NCBI GenBank assembly: GCA_028293365.1
Contig: JAQGOX010000648.1
Span: forward strand, 1-9,576
DNA length: 9,576 nt
Reading direction: 5' to 3'
Origin: Verrucomicrobiales bacterium
Lineage (GTDB): Bacteria; Verrucomicrobiota; Verrucomicrobiia; Limisphaerales; SXQI01
Shown here: positions 1-8,603 of the stretch, one piece after another
Layout of the letters: the number at the start of each line of letters is the position of its first letter
Position numbering within the stretch: position 1 is the stretch's first letter
Notes under the pieces: generated by a model
Databases searched by the model: none
The model's input: only the letters and a program-made list of their open reading frames with translations
What the model was told of the DNA's origin: nothing
Made by a program: the position numbers and the translations under genes

Positions 1-1
1 A

Positions 2-1195
2 TTGAGTTATGAAACTCGGCATAGTGCGATGCAGGCGTTTTGCCTTGAGTTGGCGAGGAGTTGGTCTCGATTCGGTGATCACGGCCACGCTTTGGAGATC
101 GGCTATGATTTTCTGGATAATGTTCTGCCCGGTTTGTTGCAGGCATTCAATCGCGGGCGCAACGAGTTTGAACAAATGCCCTGGCTGGCCGCATTGGTCT
201 GTTGCTCTCCATTTGATATTGCCCTCCACGACGCCTATGGAATCGTGAATCGGATTCCCACCTATCAGACCTATGCGGAACAGTTTCTCAGCCGTGATCT
301 GAACGAATTTTTAACCCCGGCGAAAGATTCGAATGTTTCTTTCACGGGCCAGTATCCCGTTTCGTTTTTACGGAAAGCGCCCCTGACCCATTTGCCGGCA
401 TGGCATCTGGTGGGAGGGCTTGATGCTTTGGAACCTTCGGATTTGGTTGGGTCACAGCCCTCCGACGGCCATCCAGTCTTGCTTCGCGAATGGATCGAGC
501 GCGACGGATTACAATGTTTAAAGATTAAACTGCGAGGCAACGACGCAGCGTGGGATTATCGCCGCATGGTGGCCGTGGCGACGATCGCGATTGAAACCGG
601 CGTTCGCTGGCTCTCCGCGGATTTTAACTGCACCGTGCGCGATCCTGCCTATGTCATCGAGATACTCGATCGCTTAATGAATGAAGTGCCGCGTGCTTAT
701 GGGATGCTTCTCTACGTGGAGCAGCCATTCCCGTATGAACTTGAGGAACACCGTATTGATGTGCATGGAGTGTCGGCTCGCAAACCTCTATTTCTGGATG
801 AAAGCGCCCACGATTGGTGCATGATCAAGCTCGGACGCTGCCTGGGCTGGACCGGCGTCGCCTTAAAAACCTGCAAGACGCAGACAGGCGCGTTGCTCAG
901 CCTTTGCTGGGCACGAGCCCACGGGATGACGCTCATGGTGCAGGATTTAACCAACCCGATGCTCGCTCAAATTCCGCATCTCCTTTTAGCCGCGCACGCT
1001 CCAACAATCATGGGTGTGGAAACGAATAGCATGCAATTTTACCCTGAGGCTTCCGTACCGGAAGCCAAAGTGCATCCCGGCCTCTACCAGCGGCGTCAGG
1101 GCAAAGTCGATCTCTCAAGCATCTCTGGCCCCGGGTTTGGCTATCGCGTGAATGAAATCGACCGCGTCCTCCCGCCGGTTGCCGCCGAATTTTGA
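2..1195 (+). CDS. Enolase-superfamily enzyme (mandelate racemase / muconate lactonizing type), 5' truncated by window edge
   Basis: The frame is open from the first bases, so the true start is probably upstream; the TTG at 2 is unlikely to be the start because part of the usual N-terminal capping domain is missing. 397 codons are visible. Counting from position 2, the barrel shows the superfamily active-site order: K174-I-K176 on strand 2, D207-F-N209 on strand 3, E240 in VEQPF, D266-E267-S268 on strand 5, and K289/K292 in ALKTCKTQTG on strand 6. D207, E240 and D266 would bind Mg2+; K176 and K289 are the likely acid/base pair. The HDAYG stretch near residue 77 is typical of the capping domain. 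Family members abstract the alpha-proton of a carboxylate and then racemize, cycloisomerize or dehydrate it; acid-sugar dehydratase is a common role. The visible part has no export signal, so the enzyme is probably cytoplasmic. It ends 10 bp before the next gene, suggesting an operon. The exact substrate cannot be assigned. Confidence 0.88.
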   Translation: MSYETRHSAMQAFCLELARSWSRFGDHGHALEIGYDFLDNVLPGLLQAFNRGRNEFEQMPWLAALVCCSPFDIALHDAYGIVNRIPTYQTYAEQFLSRDLNEFLTPAKDSNVSFTGQYPVSFLRKAPLTHLPAWHLVGGLDALEPSDLVGSQPSDGHPVLLREWIERDGLQCLKIKLRGNDAAWDYRRMVAVATIAIETGVRWLSADFNCTVRDPAYVIEILDRLMNEVPRAYGMLLYVEQPFPYELEEHRIDVHGVSARKPLFLDESAHDWCMIKLGRCLGWTGVALKTCKTQTGALLSLCWARAHGMTLMVQDLTNPMLAQIPHLLLAAHAPTIMGVETNSMQFYPEASVPEAKVHPGLYQRRQGKVDLSSISGPGFGYRVNEIDRVLPPVAAEF

Positions 1196-1205
1196 AATTT
1201 CATAT

Positions 1206-1304
1206 ATGAAAACTGCGTCAGTAACTATCAACACGTATTCGAAACTGTGCGGCCTTTTTTACGTGGCCGCCAACCTGGTTGCAGGTTTCACGAGTCTCGC
1301 TGCG
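1206..1304 (+). other. Predicted Sec signal peptide of the fusion protein
   Basis: Residues 1-33 have a polar start with Lys2 and Lys13, a hydrophobic core (LCGLFYVAANLVAGF) and a small-residue exit (SLAAE) suited to signal peptidase I. No lipobox with a following Cys is seen. Export fits the covalent heme domain at the far C-terminus, because CxxCH heme attachment occurs outside the cytoplasm. The cleavage site is inferred. Confidence 0.65.
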
Positions 1305-4300
1305 GAGAATTCCGTTCTGACGCTGCACACGCGGCACCGCGAACCGGTTTCCGGCAATACCAACGAATGGAACGTCACGGAAAAAGCTGTTCAATGGGGC
1401 CCGAAACAGACCGCGCTCATCATTTGCGACATGTGGGACAAACATTGGTGTCCGGATGCGACCGAGCGTGTCGGCGAGATGGCGCCAGTAATGAATCGAG
1501 TGGTCGCTAAAGCGCGCGAGGATGGTGTCCTGATCATCCACTGCCCGAGCGACACCATGAATTATTACAAAGATTTTCCGGGTCGGAAACTTGCGCAATC
1601 CGCGCCTAAGGTCGAAACAAAGGTTCCATTAAAGGGGTGGTGCAGCTTACAGGGACAGTCTGAACCACCTTTGCCCATCGATGATTCCGATGAAGGCTGT
1701 GATGGCTGTCCGGATTGCCCAACTTATCGCGCATGGAGCCATGAGCACAGTGCGCTGGAAATCAAAGAGGGCGACGCAATCACCGATTCGGTAGATGCGT
1801 TTTACCTGATGCGTCAACGCGGTATTACAAATGTGATCGTCATGGGTGTTCACGCAAACATGTGTGTTTTGGGAAGGCCTTTTTCCATCCGGCAGATGGT
1901 GGCACAGGGCCAGAATGTGGTTCTCATGCGCGATATGACCGACGCGATGTACCATCATCGCAGCCGCCCGTATGTTTCGCATTTTCGCGGCACCGAAATG
2001 GTGGTCGAACACATCGAGAAATATTGGTGTCCGAGCATCACAAGCGTCGATTTTCTTGGAGGCGAACCGTTCCACTTTAAAGAGGATAAACGGAAAAATG
2101 TTGCAATGATCATTGGCGAGAACGAATACCGCACCTGGGAAACGCTGCCTGATTTTGCCAGGCATGAACTTGAATGGCGTGGAGTCAATGTCTCCTATGT
2201 CATGGCTTCAACCAACGTGGGAGCCAACGAGTTCACAAACTATCAGGCCATTGCCAACGCCGATTTGCTGCTCGTGAGTGTGCGCCGGCGCACGCCGCCG
2301 CGCGCCATGATGGACCTGATCCGCGCTCACATTGCCGCGGGTAAACCGGTGGTCGGGATCCGCACCGCCTGCCACGCGTTTGACGCAAAAGTCCCGGATG
2401 AAGAACACGCGGCGTGGCCAACTTTCGGCAAGGACATCTTTGGCGCGGAATATCAAAATCATTACGGCGCCGGTCCTCAGTCGCTGCTGCAAACCATTTC
2501 GGCGAATCGAAGCCATCCGGTGCTGATCGATCTCCCATCAACCGAATTTTCCGTGGTTTCGAGCCTTTACAAAAACCGCAATCCAGCGCCCACGGTCACA
2601 ACACTTATCCAGGGACACGTGGAGGGCAATTCGCAGATCGAGCCCGTTGCCTGGGTAAACACTGCGAATGATCGCCGGGTCTTCTATACTGAACTCGGAA
2701 GTCCGGACGATTTTAAGATGCCGGTATTTCGCCGTTTGCTGTTGAACGGGATTCTGTGGGCACTCGCGGAACCCATTCCACCGGCAGAAGTTGAGAAGTC
2801 CAAAGTCACCGCCAAAAAAGTGGAGCCGACGATTCCCAAACCGGCGCCTGTTACCGCCGCAGCTAAACCGGCTCCAACTGTGGTCGATCTTCCCCAGGAA
2901 GCGAATGCTTCACCGCAGACTTCCGCTGAGTCCGTCAAACATTTCAAAGTCACGGAGGACCTCGATTGGGAACAATTACTGGCTGAACCGACGATCGCAC
3001 AGCCGGTTTTCCTGAATTTTGATCCGCGCGGCAGAATGTGGGTTGTGGAATATCGCCAATACCCTTCACCCGCAGGTTTGAAAATGGTAAGTCACGACAG
3101 CGTCTGGCGGTCAGTTTACGACAAGGTGCCGCCACCGCCGCCCCATCATTTTCCTGGAAAGGATAAGATTACCATCCATGAAGATACCGATGGCGACGGC
3201 ACGTTTGATAAACACACCACCTTTGTTGATGGCCTGAACATTGTCACAGCCGTCGAACGCGGCCGCGGTGGCGTCTGGGTTCTCAATCCGCCATACCTTT
3301 TGTTTTATCGCGACGCAAACCAGGACGACATTCCCGATGGCGATCCCGAAGTGCGCTTGTCCGGTTTCGGGCTTGAGGATACTCACTCCGTAGTCAATTC
3401 GTTGCGTTGGGGGCCGGACGGCTGGCTTTACGGTGCGCAAGGCAGCACCGTCACCGCCAATATTATCGTCCATGCCGCCGATGGTTCGGTGCTTAATTCA
3501 AAACCGATTTTTTCACAGGGACAGAACATCTGGCGCTACCATCCGGAAAAGCGTCTCTATGAAGTGTTCGCGGAAGGTGGCGGAAATGCGTTCGGTTGCG
3601 AAATCGATAGTCAGGGTCGCATTTTTTCCGGACATAACGGCGGCGATACCCGCGGTTTTTATTATGTTCAGGGCGGGTATCTGCAAAAAGGCTTCGAAAA
3701 GCATGGACCGTTGTCCAATCCCTATGCCTTCGGATTTTTTCCACCGATGCCGCATCCGAGCGTGCCCAGGTTTACGCACAATTTTCTGATCTACGACAGT
3801 GGTGCGCTTCCGGAACAATATGCGGGGAAACTCTTCGGAGCTGAACCACTACAGGGCCGAATCGTGGAAAGCGAAATCACTCCCGACCAATCTTCATTTC
3901 GAACGCGCGATATTTCCTGGCCGGTGACCAGCGACGATCGTTGGTTCCGTCCCGTGGACATAAAATTGGGACCAGACGGAGCGATTTACGTATGCGATTG
4001 GTACGATCAACAGGTAAACCATTTCCGCAACCACGAAGGCAGGATGGACGCGAGCAATGGCCGGATCTACCGCCTTAAGGCCAAAGGCGGCGCTCCGATT
4101 CGAAACGCCGATTTGACCGCCTATTCTTCTGACGCGCTCGTCAGCGCATTGACGAACCAAAACCGGTGGATTCGCCAAACCGCGCTTCGACTCCTCGCCG
4201 ATCGCCGCGATTCATCGGTTGTTCCAAAACTGGAAGAAAATCTCGTCAACGCGCGTGGCCAGCTTGCCCTCGAATCCCTTTGGGCTCTCAATCTCACAAC

Positions 4301-5837
4301 AGGTCTCTCCGAATCAGCCACCCTGAAATTACTCGATCACCCGGATCCCTTTGTCCGCTCCTGGACTACGCGATTGCTCTGCGATGATAAAAAAGTTGCC
4401 ACGACCGTTGCCGCGAAATTGGTTCAGGTGGCCAGGAATGAACCAGATCTGGAGGTCCGCAACCAACTCGCCGCGTCGGCCCGCCGACTTCCCGCCGAAC
4501 AATGCCTCGCAATCGTTGGCCAATTGCTTACCCACGATGTGGATGCTCACGATAATCGAATGCCTCTCATGTTGTGGTGGGCGATCGAATCGAAATGCGA
4601 AACCAATCGCGACGAGGTTGTTCGCTTTTTTCAGGATCCCTCACTCTGGAAGCGGCCGCTCGTCGAACAACATCTGCTGGACCGTGTCATGCGCCGATTC
4701 GCTCAAGCCGGTACCCGCAAAGACCTTGTCACTTGCGCCCAATTGTTCGAACTCTCGCAGTCCCCGGAGGAGACGCGCCGGCTTATGGCGGGATTTGAGG
4801 CCGGATTCCAAGGTCGTTCGATGGCCGGTTTGCCCGACGAACTTTTGGTGGCCATGTCGCGGCATGGCAGTGCATCATTGGCACTGCGTGTGAGGCAGGG
4901 CGATGCGACTGCGCTGACCAAAGCCTTGCGGGTCATTCGCGACGAAACCTCCCCGAAGAGCGAACGCATCGAGTTGCTGGGTGTTCTCGCCAATATCAAA
5001 TCGCCCACCGCCGTTTACCCGCTCGTGTGCTGTTTTCGCGGTGCATTTCACGACAATGAAATCCGCAAGGCGGCAATGGCGGCGCTGCAACTATATGACG
5101 ATCCGATAATCGCCGATGCCGTCATCGACCTTTACGCCCGACTCAGTCCCGATGCTTTGTCATCGGCACAGGTGCTCCTTGCCAGCCGTTCTGCCTGGAG
5201 CGCTCAATTTGTCGATGCCATCGAGCATGGCCGCCTCAAGTCTCAAACCGTGCCGCTGAATATCGTCAGGAAGATGCATCAATATTCCGATCCAAAACTT
5301 GGCGAGTCTGTCCAAAAACTTTGGCCTTCTGTTTCGCGCGTTCATACCACTGCCTCAATGGAGGGACGCATTCATCATCTCGCGGAAGTGGTGCAAAGCG
5401 GATTCGGAGATCCTTATAGCGGTCGCACCCTTTTTCAGAATACCTGTGCAACCTGTCATCGCCTATTCGGTAATGGAGGCCAGATCGGGCCTGACCTCAC
5501 GACTTATAAGCGGGACGATCTCGATTCCATGCTCTTGAGCATTGTTAATCCGAGTGCTGAAATTCGAGAGGGCTTCGAGAATTATTCCATTGAGACAAAA
5601 GACGGACGTTCACTCTCTGGCTTTTTAGCAGAACAAGACAATCAACGAATCGTGCTGCGCGGTCTCGACGGCCAAAACACCACCATGAGTCGATCCGATC
5701 TTCTGGAACTCAAAGCCGCGGGTCTATCCCTGATGCCGGAAGGTTTATTGGACGGCTTCGACGACCAGCAGGCACGCGATCTTTTCGCATATTTGCGCAG
5801 CACCCAGCCATTAGTGGGAGGTTTTGCGAAGCCTTGA
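1206..5837 (+). CDS. Exported fusion protein: isochorismatase-like cysteine hydrolase + ThuA-like + PVC-type membrane-bound dehydrogenase with HEAT repeats and CxxCH heme domain
   Basis: The protein has 1543 residues from ATG 1206. This start is chosen because it gives a signal peptide (hydrophobic about residues 14-32, likely cleavage near 33); the in-frame ATG at 1152 would overlap the upstream gene and bury the signal. Domains in order: isochorismatase-like hydrolase about 60-280 (ICDMWD with D75, nucleophile candidate C220 in HANMCVLGRPF, extra C165/C168/C171); ThuA-like about 296-520 (GENEYRTWE, RTACHAFD, HYG); Pro/Ala/Lys-rich linker 522-579; PVC-type dehydrogenase propeller about 580-965, with two Ca-loop-like motifs (D660-x-D662-x-D664-G and D703-x-N705-x-D707); HEAT-like helices about 970-1380; cytochrome c domain about 1400-1540 with C1414-A-T-C1417-H1418 and likely axial Met1510 in LMPEGL. 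The dehydrogenase and heme modules match the paired N- and C-terminal families common in Planctomycetes and Verrucomicrobia. The inferred role is periplasmic substrate oxidation with electron transfer to heme, next to hydrolytic modules. The substrate is unknown. No clear ribosome-binding site precedes it, so translational coupling to the upstream gene is possible. Confidence 0.9.
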   Translation: MKTASVTINTYSKLCGLFYVAANLVAGFTSLAAENSVLTLHTRHREPVSGNTNEWNVTEKAVQWGPKQTALIICDMWDKHWCPDATERVGEMAPVMNRVVAKAREDGVLIIHCPSDTMNYYKDFPGRKLAQSAPKVETKVPLKGWCSLQGQSEPPLPIDDSDEGCDGCPDCPTYRAWSHEHSALEIKEGDAITDSVDAFYLMRQRGITNVIVMGVHANMCVLGRPFSIRQMVAQGQNVVLMRDMTDAMYHHRSRPYVSHFRGTEMVVEHIEKYWCPSITSVDFLGGEPFHFKEDKRKNVAMIIGENEYRTWETLPDFARHELEWRGVNVSYVMASTNVGANEFTNYQAIANADLLLVSVRRRTPPRAMMDLIRAHIAAGKPVVGIRTACHAFDAKVPDEEHAAWPTFGKDIFGAEYQNHYGAGPQSLLQTISANRSHPVLIDLPSTEFSVVSSLYKNRNPAPTVTTLIQGHVEGNSQIEPVAWVNTANDRRVFYTELGSPDDFKMPVFRRLLLNGILWALAEPIPPAEVEKSKVTAKKVEPTIPKPAPVTAAAKPAPTVVDLPQEANASPQTSAESVKHFKVTEDLDWEQLLAEPTIAQPVFLNFDPRGRMWVVEYRQYPSPAGLKMVSHDSVWRSVYDKVPPPPPHHFPGKDKITIHEDTDGDGTFDKHTTFVDGLNIVTAVERGRGGVWVLNPPYLLFYRDANQDDIPDGDPEVRLSGFGLEDTHSVVNSLRWGPDGWLYGAQGSTVTANIIVHAADGSVLNSKPIFSQGQNIWRYHPEKRLYEVFAEGGGNAFGCEIDSQGRIFSGHNGGDTRGFYYVQGGYLQKGFEKHGPLSNPYAFGFFPPMPHPSVPRFTHNFLIYDSGALPEQYAGKLFGAEPLQGRIVESEITPDQSSFRTRDISWPVTSDDRWFRPVDIKLGPDGAIYVCDWYDQQVNHFRNHEGRMDASNGRIYRLKAKGGAPIRNADLTAYSSDALVSALTNQNRWIRQTALRLLADRRDSSVVPKLEENLVNARGQLALESLWALNLTTGLSESATLKLLDHPDPFVRSWTTRLLCDDKKVATTVAAKLVQVARNEPDLEVRNQLAASARRLPAEQCLAIVGQLLTHDVDAHDNRMPLMLWWAIESKCETNRDEVVRFFQDPSLWKRPLVEQHLLDRVMRRFAQAGTRKDLVTCAQLFELSQSPEETRRLMAGFEAGFQGRSMAGLPDELLVAMSRHGSASLALRVRQGDATALTKALRVIRDETSPKSERIELLGVLANIKSPTAVYPLVCCFRGAFHDNEIRKAAMAALQLYDDPIIADAVIDLYARLSPDALSSAQVLLASRSAWSAQFVDAIEHGRLKSQTVPLNIVRKMHQYSDPKLGESVQKLWPSVSRVHTTASMEGRIHHLAEVVQSGFGDPYSGRTLFQNTCATCHRLFGNGGQIGPDLTTYKRDDLDSMLLSIVNPSAEIREGFENYSIETKDGRSLSGFLAEQDNQRIVLRGLDGQNTTMSRSDLLELKAAGLSLMPEGLLDGFDDQQARDLFAYLRSTQPLVGGFAKP

Positions 5838-5892
5838 TTCCGAAAGTTATTTTTGCTCGAACTGACCCGTGCAAATGAACGAGACTTGATTC

Positions 5893-8568
5893 ATGAAGTG
5901 TTCGTTCGAATCCGCGCTTTGCGCGGCTCTGCTTTTTGCAACCGTTAACGGCGTCGCCGAGGATTTGTTTGATCCGCTGAAAACCGTCAACCCGTATGCA
6001 ATGGATGGCGTGCTGGTCCCGTCCAACCAAATACTTACGCCGGCTGGGCTGCAGGTCGAGCTCCCGGAACTGCGTCCACAGGTCATTGCGCTAAGCCCAG
6101 ACGGTGCGATTTTGGTCACATCCGGAAAAACCCACGAACTTGTTGTGCTGAGTCCGGTTACGGGGAATATTTTGCAGCGCGTTCTTTTGCCGGAAGAAGG
6201 CCGAAAAGATGCTCAACCAGGAGCGATCTCGTCTCATATTCTCCTCCCGGATAAGGAGGGGCAGGTGAGCTTTACGGGATTGGTTTTTTCCCACGACGGA
6301 AGTCGTATTTACCTTTCGAATGTAAACGGCAGTGTCAAAGTTTTCGCGGTCGAACCGGGGCATAAAGTTGTACCGCTTTATTCGATTCCACTTCCTGCGC
6401 CCGACGGCACCCATCGCACTAAAGATATTCCGACCGGGCTTGCGATCTCGCTCGATGGCCGCCGCCTCTATGTTGCGCTTAATATTTCCAACCGATTGCT
6501 CGAAATCGATCTGTTAAGCCGGAAAGTCCTGCGCCAGTTCGATGTCGGCAACGCACCCTACGATGTGGTCCTCGTCGGTGCAAAAGCCTACGTCAGCAAT
6601 TGGGGCGGCCGTCGCCCCGATTCCCGAAGTTTAACGGGGCCGATCGGAGTCGGAGCCTCCGTGAGGGTGGATCCCGTTCGTTTCATTGCCAGCGAAGGTT
6701 CCGTCTCAATTATTAATCTGGAAACCGGAATCGTAACTTCCGAGATCCTGGTCGGCCTGCATGCTTGCGCGCTCGCCGTAACTCCCGACGAAAAGCAGGT
6801 CGTCGTTGCGAATGCCAACAGCGATACCATCAGTGTCATCGAAGTCGCCACTGATCACGTCATCGATACGATTTCACTCGCCTGGCATCCGAATGCATTT
6901 TTTGGAGCGAGCCCCAACGCGCTCCAATTCGATCCTTCAGGCAAGATTCTTTACGTATGCAACGGCACTCAAAATGCCGTCGCCGTAATTGCATATCGTC
7001 CACATGGATCCAAATTGAAGGGTCTTATACCGACAGGCTGGTTTCCGGGAGCGATTGCCTATGACGCAAAACGCCGTTCGATTTATGTCGCGAATATCAA
7101 GGGAATTGGTTCCGGCAGGCGTTTCCCAGCCGGCACGGAAAAGTTCAAGTCGAATCAGTTCAACGGAACGCTTTCTCTGATCCCATTGCCGGATCGATCG
7201 TCATTAAAGCGCCAAACCGGCATCGTATTTCGAAATTGCAGACGTGCTGTCCTCGAGGCAGCGCGTTTGCCAGCCCGTCCCAACATCGCGGCTAAACCAG
7301 TGCCGGAGCGTGCCGGTGAACCATCCCTGATTAAGCACGTCATTTATATCATCAAGGAGAATCGCACCTACGACCAGGTTCTCGGCGATATCCCGGAGGG
7401 AAGAGGAAAGGCCGATCTTTGTATATTCGGCGACCATTTCACTCCCAACCAGCACAAGATTTGTCGCGAATTCGTTCTTCTGGATAACACCCACTGTTCT
7501 GGAATTTTAAGCGCTGATGGCCATCAATGGGCCGATACCGCTTTCGCTACCGACTACATGGAGAAATCCTTTGCCGGTTTTCCCCGGAGTTATCCTGACG
7601 GTATGGAAGACAAAGATGTCGATGCTCTTGCCTATTCCCCAACTGGTTTCATTTGGGATAACGCGTTGGCTCATCATAAAACCCTTCGCGATTACGGCGA
7701 GTTCACGATTGGGATCACCGGATGGTCGCAGCCAGGCAGGAAAAAAGGGCCGCATTTCACAGATTTTTATAGCGATTTCGCGAACGGAACGTCGCACACC
7801 CGTGTCGGGTCCCGCGCGGCGATTCAATCGTTGCGCCCCTACATATGCACCAACACAATCGGCTGGGATCTGGACGTCCCGGACCAATATCGTGCGGCAG
7901 AGTTCATCACCGAGCTCGAGCAATTCGAGAAGGCGGGAAAACTTCCCGAACTCATCATTATTTGCCTGCCCAACGATCACACCTCCGGAACCGCCGTTGG
8001 CGCGCCCACACCCGCCGCACAAGTCGCGGACAACGATCTCGCCTTCGGAAAGATAGTTGATGCCGTCAGTCACAGTATTTTCTGGAAGGATACCTGTATT
8101 TTTGCCATCGAAGACGATCCTCAAGCCGGCTTCGACCACATCAGCAGCTACCGAACCACTGCCTATGTTGTAAGTCCTTACACCAAACGACACGCCGTCG
8201 TAAGCCACAATTACAATCAGCCAAGTCTGCTGCGCACCATGGAACTCATGCTTGGGCTTCCGCCGATGAATCAAATGGATGCAGGTGCCAACCCAATGTT
8301 CGCCTGCTTTACTGAGCAACCTGATTTCACCCCGTTCGAATCCGTTCTCAACAACGTTCCACTGGATCAGATGAATCCGAAACCAAGCGCCATTGTCGAT
8401 CCCGTTCAGCGCCATTACGCGATTGCATCTGGAAAACTACCTTTGGAAGACGCCGACGACTGCCCCGAAGATTTGCTGAACCGCATTCTCTGGAACGCGC
8501 AAAAAGGCAACGCCCCATATCCTTCCTGGGCCATCAGCGAAAAAGTCGGACCGCGTCGGCGGGATTAA
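5893..8568 (+). CDS. Exported bifunctional YncE-like beta-propeller / alkaline-phosphatase-superfamily phosphoesterase
   Basis: The protein has 891 residues. ATG 5893 is the first possible start because an in-frame TGA lies at 5887-5889. Residues 1-22 form a likely signal peptide (ALCAALLFATVNGVA, cleavage before ED). About residues 45-450 form a seven-bladed-type propeller with repeated motifs such as ALSPDG, VTPDEKQVVVANANSDTISVIE and LYVCNGTQNAVAVI, as in the YncE/YVTN family. About 478-800 is a phosphoesterase domain of the acid phosphatase/phospholipase C type: IKENRTYDQ (E489, N490), SADGHQW (S540, D542, H544), NDHT (N694, D695, H696) and EDDPQAGFDHI (E740, D741, D742, D748, H749). These match the metal-binding segments of the alkaline phosphatase superfamily, so the enzyme looks catalytically intact. 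The nucleophile is not assigned with certainty. It likely acts in the periplasm or outside the cell on a phosphomonoester or phosphodiester. It follows the fusion gene by 55 bp, probably in one operon. The propeller may bind substrate or a partner. Confidence 0.88.
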   Translation: MKCSFESALCAALLFATVNGVAEDLFDPLKTVNPYAMDGVLVPSNQILTPAGLQVELPELRPQVIALSPDGAILVTSGKTHELVVLSPVTGNILQRVLLPEEGRKDAQPGAISSHILLPDKEGQVSFTGLVFSHDGSRIYLSNVNGSVKVFAVEPGHKVVPLYSIPLPAPDGTHRTKDIPTGLAISLDGRRLYVALNISNRLLEIDLLSRKVLRQFDVGNAPYDVVLVGAKAYVSNWGGRRPDSRSLTGPIGVGASVRVDPVRFIASEGSVSIINLETGIVTSEILVGLHACALAVTPDEKQVVVANANSDTISVIEVATDHVIDTISLAWHPNAFFGASPNALQFDPSGKILYVCNGTQNAVAVIAYRPHGSKLKGLIPTGWFPGAIAYDAKRRSIYVANIKGIGSGRRFPAGTEKFKSNQFNGTLSLIPLPDRSSLKRQTGIVFRNCRRAVLEAARLPARPNIAAKPVPERAGEPSLIKHVIYIIKENRTYDQVLGDIPEGRGKADLCIFGDHFTPNQHKICREFVLLDNTHCSGILSADGHQWADTAFATDYMEKSFAGFPRSYPDGMEDKDVDALAYSPTGFIWDNALAHHKTLRDYGEFTIGITGWSQPGRKKGPHFTDFYSDFANGTSHTRVGSRAAIQSLRPYICTNTIGWDLDVPDQYRAAEFITELEQFEKAGKLPELIIICLPNDHTSGTAVGAPTPAAQVADNDLAFGKIVDAVSHSIFWKDTCIFAIEDDPQAGFDHISSYRTTAYVVSPYTKRHAVVSHNYNQPSLLRTMELMLGLPPMNQMDAGANPMFACFTEQPDFTPFESVLNNVPLDQMNPKPSAIVDPVQRHYAIASGKLPLEDADDCPEDLLNRILWNAQKGNAPYPSWAISEKVGPRRRD

Positions 8569-8603
8569 AACGGGACTTGCGCCGGGCAATCGAGGGCTTA
8601 AAT

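Noticed and set aside
1152..1205. Alternative ATG at 1152 for the large fusion gene.
   Set aside because: It would overlap the upstream gene by 44 bases and put 18 charged or polar residues in front of a good signal peptide; ATG 1206 is more plausible.
1647..2165. Minus-strand open frame of 172 codons opposite the isochorismatase-like domain.
   Set aside because: It is antisense to conserved catalytic segments and shows no domain features or ribosome-binding site.
2280..2293. Perfect 14-base palindrome GTGCGCCGGCGCAC.
   Set aside because: It is inside the ThuA-coding part and encodes an Arg-rich stretch; roughly one such palindrome is expected by chance in a window of this size, so an operator is not supported.
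5838..5892. Possible promoter or terminator in the 55-base gap between the fusion gene and the phosphoesterase gene.
   Set aside because: The best -35/-10-like pair is only 13 bases apart, and the only inverted repeat is four bases (CTCG/CGAG) with no T-run; nothing here separates the two genes transcriptionally.
7507..8415. A 302-codon open frame on the minus strand inside the phosphoesterase gene.
   Set aside because: It lies wholly antisense to a well-supported domain with conserved motifs, and its translation shows no recognizable family features; it is a shadow of the codon pattern on the + strand.
8577..8603. Promoter-like TTGCGC and TTAAAT ahead of hicB.
   Set aside because: The spacing is 15 bases and both boxes match the consensus poorly; too weak to annotate.
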